A DNA stretch of 42,205 nt from Fibrobacter sp. (lineage in GTDB: Bacteria > Fibrobacterota > Fibrobacteria > Fibrobacterales > Fibrobacteraceae), in NCBI GenBank assembly GCA_012523035.1, contig JAAYJH010000114.1:1-42205 (forward strand), in the 5' to 3' direction. Every line of letters starts with the position of its first letter. Position 1 is the first letter of the stretch. Of the stretch, positions 36,242 to 42,205 are shown in pieces. The notes under the pieces were generated by a model. That model saw only the letters and a program-made list of their open reading frames with translations, was not told where the DNA came from and did no database searches. A program made the position numbers and the translations under genes.

Positions 36242-37636
36242 CTATAAATTTGAAGTGAATTTTGATGGAGCCATCCAGGCTTCTATTTCAGAAACTGTTT
36301 TGGGGATAGATTTAGATAAATTAATACACCCAGTCTCTGTGATTAAAAGATTGTCTTCAATACGAATCCCAATTTGTTCTTTATAAAGGTTTGATTGGAT
36401 TTCGAGTTCAAAATGACCATACAATCCAGGCTCGTTAGAAATAAGCATCCCGGCTTTCAATTTCTTGTCCAAAGATCTTCCTTTGGGGTCTCCTTCGTGT
36501 ATAAATTCTCCTATAAAATGACTCACTCCATGGGGCCGTTTATCGTATAACAATTTATAGGATCCACCTTTTTTCACCAAACGATTTTCTAACTCGCGGA
36601 TAATAAAATCCCAAACCAGAGGGTCTAGTTCAGCCAAACTAAAACCAGGTTTGACTTGAGCCTCATGAAAGGCTTGAGCGTCCAAAACGATATTATAAAG
36701 GAGTTTTTGCAAAGGATTAAAAACGCCAGATATAGGGATAGTCCTTGAAATATCGCTATGTTGGGTGTTCACTCTAATACCAAAGTCCAATAAAACTAAG
36801 TCACCAAGACACAAAGGCTCATCTTTTTTTGAATAATGTAAACTACACGCATTTTTACCGGCTGCAACTATCGTAGGAAACGCTAAATCTCCATCACTTT
36901 GCAGTTGCAGTGCCAAATTGAGTTGTAAGGACAAATCTCTTTCTGTTTTATAAGAACCCATGTTTTTTAAAATAGATAAAAAAGCATCTTTGGAAATAGC
37001 TTGGGCTTTTTGAACCAGAGTCACCCTCTCTTCATCTAAGCTCATCCTCAAGTCTAGGTGCACATCGGCAATGTTTTTTAGATCCATAGAATCGGGTAAA
37101 AAATCTTCTAATTTTTGAACAAACTTCGCATTGTGGTCTGTATGAATAGCATCATAAAAAAAAGCATATGCCTTTGCAGGAGTCTTAGACCTCTCACTCA
37201 AGTCTAGAATTTTCCCCCATAAAGCACCATTGGGCAAAATGTTTTCAAAACCCGTCAAAGATTTCAAATCCTCTAATTCCACTTCATACCCCATGCGTTT
37301 CCCTAGCCAAAACTCTTTGTTTGCGTTTTTGGGTGGGATAAATAAAATCTCTTGATCTTCTTTTTTTGGAGCCAAAGGGTCTAGCAACAAATAACAACCC
37401 ACTTGATTTATTCCTGTTAAAAACAAAAAGGCAGGGTCTTGAATAAACCGAGTCCACACAGAACTAAAAGTTTCATCGAGTCCAGGTTCAATAGAAACTC
37501 CAGCAAAAACGCAAAAAGAATCCAAGTGAGAAAGCAAGTTTTCTCGTCGCTTTCGGTAAGTTTTTACAGGATTATTCAAAAAATCAGAAATAAATACTTC
37601 AGAATATTCACTTAAAAGGGCATTGTTCTTGTTCAT
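36242..37636 (-). CDS. pepP: Xaa-Pro aminopeptidase (M24B)
   Basis: A 464-residue aminopeptidase P. An N-terminal domain (residues about 25-180, FLFLTGINQVGCYLLLDPLA) precedes the pita-bread catalytic domain. The two-metal ligands are visible: Asp284 and Asp295 (LLDFGIRVNTQHSD), His373 (VSHFIG), Glu402 (NEPGLYGHFE) and Glu427 (IRIEDNLLIT). It removes N-terminal residues before proline in the cytosol. First gene of an operon with aas and a small membrane protein. No strong ribosome-binding site is seen; a TATATA-rich stretch upstream (37678-37690) may be a promoter shared with the divergent gene. Confidence 0.93.
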   Translation of the reverse strand: MNKNNALLSEYSEVFISDFLNNPVKTYRKRRENLLSHLDSFCVFAGVSIEPGLDETFSSVWTRFIQDPAFLFLTGINQVGCYLLLDPLAPKKEDQEILFIPPKNANKEFWLGKRMGYEVELEDLKSLTGFENILPNGALWGKILDLSERSKTPAKAYAFFYDAIHTDHNAKFVQKLEDFLPDSMDLKNIADVHLDLRMSLDEERVTLVQKAQAISKDAFLSILKNMGSYKTERDLSLQLNLALQLQSDGDLAFPTIVAAGKNACSLHYSKKDEPLCLGDLVLLDFGIRVNTQHSDISRTIPISGVFNPLQKLLYNIVLDAQAFHEAQVKPGFSLAELDPLVWDFIIRELENRLVKKGGSYKLLYDKRPHGVSHFIGEFIHEGDPKGRSLDKKLKAGMLISNEPGLYGHFELEIQSNLYKEQIGIRIEDNLLITETGCINLSKSIPKTVSEIEAWMAPSKFTSNL

Positions 37637-37721
37637 TAAGAAAAAATTTAGCTTTTTCTACCTTTTATTTTTTCTTCTATATATATTTTAAAGCAACACA
37701 GACTAGCATGGAGCTTAAATA

Positions 37722-38012
37722 ATGTCTTTTTTAAAAAAATGGAAACTTTTCTTTGTCGTTAGCATTGTTATTTTCTTTACTGCTTGTGCAGGTTCTTCTG
37801 GTGGAGGCGGTGACCATGGAGATTACGATGGTAGTGGCACTAGTGGTGGCGATGGTGGAGCCAAACAAACAGTCGTGAATAAAAACGAACTAAAAGACGC
37901 AGAAAAAGAGGCGATAGGACTCACCGAAGAAAACCACAAGCTTCGTCGAGAAATCTTTGAGGCCAAACACCAACTAGGCATACCTGTAGAACAACAATCA
38001 GGAGATGAGTAA
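37722..38012 (+). CDS. Small Gly-rich lipoprotein
   Basis: A 96-residue predicted lipoprotein with a hydrophobic signal and lipobox FTAC (Cys22), a Gly/Ser/Asp-rich linker (GSSGGGGDHGDYDGSGTSGG) and a C-terminal charged helix (KDAEKEAIGLTEENHKLRRE) with coiled-coil character. I do not recognise a family. GGAG lies nine bases before the ATG. The last 8 bp overlap phoH (ATGAGTAA), so it heads a coupled operon with phoH and pgpH. Confidence 0.75.
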   Translation: MSFLKKWKLFFVVSIVIFFTACAGSSGGGGDHGDYDGSGTSGGDGGAKQTVVNKNELKDAEKEAIGLTEENHKLRREIFEAKHQLGIPVEQQSGDE

Positions 38013-38964
38013 GTCTATACGATACCCCATTGCAGATGATTTAAAACAACTCATCGCTGGAGAAAACGATAAAGTCTTTAAAATACTAGAGACTCGTTTT
38101 TTGGTGTCTATTCAAACCAGACTTCCAGGTCTCTTTATTGAAAGCAAAAGTAAAGACAGCAACATACAAGCTACGCTTAGTTTGTTAGACCAAATGAAGT
38201 TTTCTGCCCAAAGAGGTGAAGTCATCACAGAGGACTGGTTGCGGCGTTTATTAGAGCCCAAAGCACTCCAAACACTTCAAGACCCAAGTGTAGTAGGCCA
38301 GTCTATACTGCAAAATCGTTATGGATTTGCGGTGAGCCCAAGAACCATCAATCAAAAAAAATTGGTACAAGCTGTGGAGCAAAATGATATTGTATTTGCA
38401 AAAGGACTAGCGGGCACGGGTAAAACTTTTTTGGCAGTAGCTCTTGCAGTGGCTAGCCTAGAGCACAAAGAAGTGGAACGAATTTGCTTAGTGCGTCCTG
38501 CAGTAGAAGCGGGGGAGTCATTGGGCTTTTTACCAGGAGATCTTAAAGAAAAAATTGCCCCTTATTTGCGTCCAATTCACGATAGCTTGAGTGAGTTATT
38601 GCCCGCAGAAAAGCTAAAGCGATATCAAGAAACTGGTGCCATAGAAGTGGCTCCTTTGGCCTATATGCGTGGTCGCACACTAAAACGGACCTTCATCATA
38701 TTAGACGAAGCTCAAAATACAACGGTGGCTCAAATGAAGATGTTTTTAACAAGATTAGGGAATCATAGTAAGGTCATTATCACTGGAGATCCATCACAGG
38801 TTGATTTATCCAAAGGCTTAGAATCTGGTTTTATTCATGCTATTCGTTTATTAAAAAACATACAAGGGATAGCCCACATTGAATTAGATGCTAGCGATGT
38901 TTTAAGGCATCGTTTAGTCAAAGAAATCATCAATGCTTACGAAAGCGAAAAGGAATGCTCATGA
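38005..38964 (+). CDS. phoH: PhoH family ATPase
   Basis: A 319-residue PhoH-like (YbeZ type) ATPase. Walker A is [13 protein letters not shown] near residues 134-146. Then come [31 protein letters not shown], Walker [12 protein letters not shown] near 230, and GDPSQVDL. The family is linked to rRNA processing and RNA turnover, often beside YbeY; no ybeY is in this window. GGAG lies just before the ATG but very close to it, inside the lipoprotein gene. The stop overlaps pgpH by 4 bp. Confidence 0.93.
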   Translation: MSKSIRYPIADDLKQLIAGENDKVFKILETRFLVSIQTRLPGLFIESKSKDSNIQATLSLLDQMKFSAQRGEVITEDWLRRLLEPKALQTLQDPSVVGQSILQNRYGFAVSPRTINQKKLVQAVEQNDIVFAKGLAGTGKTFLAVALAVASLEHKEVERICLVRPAVEAGESLGFLPGDLKEKIAPYLRPIHDSLSELLPAEKLKRYQETGAIEVAPLAYMRGRTLKRTFIILDEAQNTTVAQMKMFLTRLGNHSKVIITGDPSQVDLSKGLESGFIHAIRLLKNIQGIAHIELDASDVLRHRLVKEIINAYESEKECS

Positions 38965-41225
38965 AACTCACTCCAATGAAAATCTCTGCAATCTTGGGGT
39001 GGGTTTTTGTATCTCTCTTGGCGGTACTTTTGTTTCCAGACAAAGAACTGGCACAAAAAGCAGAAACACCTTATTTAGGAGAAGTCAGTGCTAGGACTCT
39101 CATTGCACCCATATCATTTGAGGTGCCCAAGACAGAGCAAGAATTAGAAGTTGAAAGGCAAAAAGCCAGTGAAAAAGTCAATGCTGTTTTTGAATTCAAT
39201 CCCGACGAAACGGAGAAAATCTTAAAAACGCTAAAGCAATTTCTATCAAAAATCAATACTTATGGCATCTTAAAACAAAACATTGAAAAAAGCACCGACA
39301 TGGATTCTGTGCAAGCACTCACCAAACAAACCTCAGTACTTTTTGATTCATTAAAACAAAAACTTTCTACCACAGCCATTCAAAAACTAAGTGTAGAAAA
39401 CAAAGCCAGAGACTCCTTGTATGCAGCTTTTCAAAAAATGTTAGAAAAAGGGGTTTCTAACACTTTAATCACCAACAATAAAACCACATTAAAATTATTC
39501 AAAGACAATTATAACGCCCCAGACATTCCTTTTATCACTTACACTAATTCCAACGTCTCTTTAATCAAAGGAAACTCTGAAATCATCATAGAAGTGGCAC
39601 AAATTCAACCCAAAGAACACCGAATCGATGAAACTTTTGCTGAACTTCAGATAGCATTCCCCAAAAACCAAGGTTTACAGAGTGCGTTTTATGAAGTTTT
39701 ATATGTATTCACAGAACCCAATATTTTTTACTTAGACAAAGAAACAAAACTTCGTCAAAAAAACGCAAAAGATCAAGTACACCTATCCAAGGGAATGGTT
39801 CCCAAAGGGATAGAAATAGTTGCTCAAGGCTCAATCATTACCAAAGAAATTTTAGAAAAGATCGAAGCATTACAACAAAGCCTTCAAAAAGAGGCTGGCA
39901 ACAAAGCCCTCACTGCACCCTATGGGCAAGCCCTTTTACTATTTAGCATAGTCTCTGGATTTTTCTTGTTTTTCTTAGTCTTTGCAGGCACACATTTGAT
40001 CAAGAAAACAAGGCATATATGGGCAATCATCTCTTTACTTGCCTTTCAACTCATTCTTTATTGGTTATTCCACCGCATATCTAGAGAACTAGCTCAAGGA
40101 CAATCTATTATTCCAGACACAGTTGATCTGATATGGATATATCCGTTTAGCTTAGGACCAATCATTGCCACAGTCCTCTTCAACCGTCGTGTTGGGCTTA
40201 TTTTTTCTCTATTTTCATCAGTTTTTTTAAGTTTTTTAGGCGGTTACGACCTCACTGTCATGATATCCTCATTTTTTGTCTGTTGGGCGACCATAAACTT
40301 TTTAGCACGCATGCGGTATCGGGCACAATTTGCGTGGGGCATCTTATTTGGGGTCACTATGTTTGCCTTGATGTTAGTGATTAATCTATTACTTAGAAAC
40401 AGACTTGCATTCGATGTATTTTACACCTCGTTTATAGCAGGCTCCTTAAATCTTGTGCTTTGTACAGCATTAGCTTCTGTATTATTCATTCACCTAGCCG
40501 AAAAACTCTTTGGCATCACCACTTTTTTAAGCTTAATGGAAATGTCAGACTTTAACCGACCTGCTTTGAAACGAATTTCAGAGCTTGCGCCGGGCTCCTT
40601 TCACCACAGCATACAAGTTTCAAATTTAGCCGAAAAAGTCGCAGAATACATAGGAGCAAATGCTTTATTAGTTCGAGTCATGGCCTTGTATCACGACATT
40701 GGAAAAACCTTAAGACCAGAGTTTTTTACCGAAAATCAAAAAAACGGCATCAACCCACACGATAGTTTGGACCCCTATCAATCCATGAAAATCATAGCCT
40801 CTCATGTAGAACAGGGGCTTAGCCTAGCCAAAGAATACAATATTCCAGATTTGGTAGCCTCTTCTATCGCAGAACATCATGGCACCACCACCGCACAATA
40901 TTTTTACCATGCGGCAAAAAAACTCCATCCCGACCGAGAAATCAAAGAATCAGACTTCAAGTACAAAGGTCCCAAACCTCAAAGCAAAGAAACCGCAATA
41001 CTCATGCTGGCAGACTCCATAGAAGCCACCAGCCGAGCCATGGAAGGAGCCTCTCCAGAAAAATTAGCCGAAATGATTCGAAACACCATCGATTTGCGAC
41101 TAAAAGAGGGCCAGTTTAGCGAAACAGAACTCAGCGTCAAAGACCTAGCCAAACTCGAAAAAGCCTTTTTATTAAGCCTAGACGGCACTTTTCACACCAG
41201 AGTAAAATACCCCTCTCAAAAATAA
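38961..41225 (+). CDS. pgpH: Membrane HD-domain phosphodiesterase (PgpH/YqfF-like)
   Basis: A protein of about 754 residues with the PgpH layout: an N-terminal membrane segment ([15 protein letters not shown]), a long extracytoplasmic 7TMR-HDED domain to about residue 315, a seven-helix membrane domain to about 530, and a cytosolic HD domain with [30 protein letters not shown] near 575-590, ASHVEQGL and AEHHGTT. Characterised PgpH proteins hydrolyse c-di-AMP; no cyclase is in this window. I chose ATG 38961, which overlaps the phoH stop as ATGA and has AGGA six bases upstream, over 38955. The pairing with phoH recurs in many phyla. Confidence 0.92.
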   Translation: MKLTPMKISAILGWVFVSLLAVLLFPDKELAQKAETPYLGEVSARTLIAPISFEVPKTEQELEVERQKASEKVNAVFEFNPDETEKILKTLKQFLSKINTYGILKQNIEKSTDMDSVQALTKQTSVLFDSLKQKLSTTAIQKLSVENKARDSLYAAFQKMLEKGVSNTLITNNKTTLKLFKDNYNAPDIPFITYTNSNVSLIKGNSEIIIEVAQIQPKEHRIDETFAELQIAFPKNQGLQSAFYEVLYVFTEPNIFYLDKETKLRQKNAKDQVHLSKGMVPKGIEIVAQGSIITKEILEKIEALQQSLQKEAGNKALTAPYGQALLLFSIVSGFFLFFLVFAGTHLIKKTRHIWAIISLLAFQLILYWLFHRISRELAQGQSIIPDTVDLIWIYPFSLGPIIATVLFNRRVGLIFSLFSSVFLSFLGGYDLTVMISSFFVCWATINFLARMRYRAQFAWGILFGVTMFALMLVINLLLRNRLAFDVFYTSFIAGSLNLVLCTALASVLFIHLAEKLFGITTFLSLMEMSDFNRPALKRISELAPGSFHHSIQVSNLAEKVAEYIGANALLVRVMALYHDIGKTLRPEFFTENQKNGINPHDSLDPYQSMKIIASHVEQGLSLAKEYNIPDLVASSIAEHHGTTTAQYFYHAAKKLHPDREIKESDFKYKGPKPQSKETAILMLADSIEATSRAMEGASPEKLAEMIRNTIDLRLKEGQFSETELSVKDLAKLEKAFLLSLDGTFHTRVKYPSQK

Positions 41226-41599
41226 AGTTTAGCATCAAACTATAAAACAGCTTTTATAAATCGAATCAAGGGCCTTCCCCGCCCTTATTCATATTGACAA
41301 TCCCTTATTTTGCAATGAAATCGCCAAACATGAACTCGAAAAGCAAAATAAAAAGACAGAAGGGCGGGTCGGGCTTTCCACTCCAATCTTTTTTGTTTGA
41401 AAGCCTAACAAAAAAACTAGACACGCACCAACAAAAAAGGATTTCCATTACAATCCCTAAGGCAATCATTTCAAACGGAATCTCCTTAAGAAACACAGTC
41501 AAAAACAAACGCGTTTAAAGCATTCAAGCCCTTTAAAACAAATTTTCTTAATAATCTTATAGAATTCAATCCATAAAAGAAAAATAGTTGCAAAAAGTA
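41226..41599. other. Non-coding stretch after pgpH
   Basis: No credible gene. After pgpH there is an AT-only hairpin (TATAAAA at 41241-41247 with TTTTATA at 41252-41258), then the structured element copy 2 (41278-41463), then about 135 bp of AT-rich DNA before the tRNA promoter. Confidence 0.65.
41278..41463 (+). repeat. Structured intergenic element, copy 2
   Basis: Stem 1 is CCCGCCCTT (41278-41286) with AAGGGCGGG (41360-41368), followed directly by TCGGG. Stem 2 is ATCTTTTTTGTT (41386-41397) with AACAAAAAAGGAT (41430-41442). It ends ATCCCTAAGGC at 41463. Compared with copy 1, stem 1 has a T-A to G-C swap and stem 2 changes GG/CC to GTT/AAC, both keeping pairing. The stem-1 loop is longer (73 nt) and contains its own hairpin (TTATTTTGC with GCAAAATAA). 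Confidence 0.7.
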
Positions 41600-41628
41600 T
41601 TGACAAAGAGGAAGAGACTTAATATATT
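41600..41628 (+). promoter_or_regulatory. Strong sigma-70-like promoter of the tRNA operon
   Basis: Perfect TTGACA (41600-41605), a 17-bp spacer and TATATT (41623-41628). Expected start near 41635. It is the best promoter match I found in the window and precedes a small membrane protein gene and two tRNAs. Confidence 0.85.
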
Positions 41629-41662
41629 TGGTCTGTAATTTGGTGGTGACTAGTAGGAATTT

Positions 41663-41863
41663 ATGAAAAATAAAAAAACTATTTTAATCATGCTAGTTGG
41701 AATGATTTTGTTAGCACTGGGTTTTGTGCTTTTAGCTCAAGGTCCGGGTCCTAACAATCCATTGTCTCTGACAGTTGCCCCTATTATTTTAGTATTTGCC
41801 TATTTAGTAGTGATTCCCGTAGGAATCTTATGGATGGGTAAAAGCAAAAAAAAGGGCGATTAG
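41663..41863 (+). CDS. Small two-helix membrane protein overlapping tRNA-Val
   Basis: A 66-residue protein with two hydrophobic segments (residues about 7-25, ILIMLVGMILLALGFVLLA, and 37-57, TVAPIILVFAYLVVIPVGIL) and a Lys-rich tail. The pattern resembles short DUF3098-like membrane proteins of Bacteroidota-type genomes, though I cannot confirm the family. AGGA lies five bases before the ATG. Its last three codons, GGC GAT TAG, lie within the first ten bases of tRNA-Val, so processing of the tRNA 5' end would cut the message inside the stop-codon region. Confidence 0.75.
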   Translation: MKNKKTILIMLVGMILLALGFVLLAQGPGPNNPLSLTVAPIILVFAYLVVIPVGILWMGKSKKKGD

Positions 41864-41928
41864 CTCAGCTGGTTCAGAGCAGCTGCCTTACAAGCAGCGG
41901 GTCAGCGGTTCGAATCCGTTATCGCCCA
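41854..41928 (+). tRNA. tRNA-Val (anticodon TAC)
   Basis: Full cloverleaf: acceptor GGGCGAT with ATCGCCC, D-stem GCTC/GAGC, anticodon stem GCTGC/GCAGC with loop CTTACAA, T-loop TTCGAAT. Discriminator A; CCA is not encoded (TCA follows). It reads Val GUN codons. Confidence 0.96.
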
Positions 41929-41932
41929 TCAA

Positions 41933-42007
41933 GGGGTGGTGGCTCAATTTGGTTAGAGCACCGGCCTGTCACGCCGGAGGTTGCGAGTTCAAGCCTCGTC
42001 CATCCCG
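41933..42007 (+). tRNA. tRNA-Asp (anticodon GTC)
   Basis: Acceptor GGGGTGG with CCATCCC (one G-U), anticodon stem CCGGC/GCCGG with loop CTGTCAC, T-loop TTCAAGC, discriminator G. CCA is not encoded. It lies 4 bp after tRNA-Val, so both are cut from one transcript. Confidence 0.96.
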
Positions 42008-42008
42008 T

Positions 42009-42043
42009 AAAAAGAACCCTATATTTAGGGTTCTTTTTCTTTT
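42009..42043 (+). terminator. Rho-independent terminator after the tRNAs
   Basis: AAAAAGAACCCTA (42009-42021) and TAGGGTTCTTTTT (42026-42038) form a perfect 13-bp stem with a TATT loop and a T-rich tail. It ends the small protein-tRNA operon. Confidence 0.92.
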
Positions 42044-42063
42044 AAAAATAAAAACATTAAAAA

Positions 42064-42106
42064 CAGATCCTCTCCGCCATGACGAGGGCTTTGCCCGTGG
42101 CAATCC
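42064..42106. repeat. REP-like palindromic element
   Basis: GCCATGACGAGGGCTTTGCC lies within an imperfect palindrome: GGGC/GCCC around a TTT loop, and outer GCCA/TGGC. It ends in GTGGCAATCC. This recalls extragenic palindromes of the type that contain 'catgacgag...gtggcaatcc'. Only one copy is in the window, so repetition is not shown. Confidence 0.4.
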
Positions 42107-42205
42107 ATACGATATAAAAGTAGAAAGAGAGAAGTTAAAAGTTATAAATTTTCAAAGATGAACTATTTTTTCGCAAACACATCCCACATTCCAGGCACGC
42201 ATCCC

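Noticed and set aside
41294-41518. Plus-strand open frame over structured element copy 2
   Set aside because: The same stretch is explained by paired stems shared with copy 1; the translation is low-complexity and not conserved between copies.
41949-42161. 70-codon open frame across tRNA-Asp
   Set aside because: It lies over a clear tRNA and a terminator, with no ribosome-binding site; it is a chance frame.
42158-42205. Possible start of a plus-strand gene at the window end (MNYFFANTSH)
   Set aside because: Only 16 codons are visible and no good ribosome-binding site precedes the ATG, so it cannot be supported from this window.

Overview
This is an AT-rich bacterial chromosome segment of 42.2 kb, almost fully coding. 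The best taxonomic hint is the operon at 17392-19589. Its first gene is a TIGR02147/DUF4423-type regulator, a paralogous family best known from Fibrobacter, and it sits next to a LamG lipoprotein. Several lipobox lipoproteins, an AlgI-like MBOAT/SGNH acetylation set, a flippase/polymerase-type glycan locus and the style of the malate dehydrogenase also suggest a Gram-negative of the Fibrobacterota (Fibrobacter-like) or a near relative. This placement is inference; no rRNA gene is present.

Region 1 (1-11272) is a surface-glycan locus. It has three CDP-glycerol glycerophosphotransferase-like proteins (the first cut by the window edge), a Stealth-type sugar-phosphate transferase, a LicD-family transferase, a Wzy/ligase-like membrane protein, and a flippase. 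Two nucleotidyltransferases (TagD-like and IspD/TarI-like) and an extended SDR would supply activated polyol phosphates. A secreted endonuclease/exonuclease/phosphatase-fold protein is embedded among them. Together they suggest a teichoic-acid-like or phosphopolyol-decorated surface polymer.

Region 2 (11384-19589) holds an SDR reading frame broken by two in-frame TAA codons and a small cysteine-containing peptide gene with its own promoter. It also holds a trehalose pair (GH15 enzyme plus OtsA-OtsB fusion) and the three-gene operon of TIGR02147-type regulator, LamG lipoprotein and PAS/zinc-motif protein.

Region 3 (19590-25197) has a 595-bp intergenic region carrying repeated TGATACA boxes and a structured element with covarying stems, then a 1670-residue exonuclease-RecQ-UvrD fusion.

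Region 4 (25178-41225) is mostly housekeeping and envelope genes. On the minus strand, hisS is followed by two SGNH proteins and an MBOAT O-acyltransferase, and pepP by the fused Aas acyltransferase and a small membrane protein. On the plus strand are mdh and a small lipoprotein-phoH-pgpH operon.

Region 5 (41226-42205) has a second copy of the structured element and a near-consensus promoter. The promoter drives a small membrane protein gene whose 3' end overlaps tRNA-Val(TAC), then tRNA-Asp(GTC), a strong terminator and a REP-like palindrome.

The most noteworthy items are the two-copy structured element with compensatory base changes and its possible alternative pairing, the triple-domain helicase, and the phosphopolyol glycan locus. 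I did not find a clear, complete novel defence or CRISPR system.
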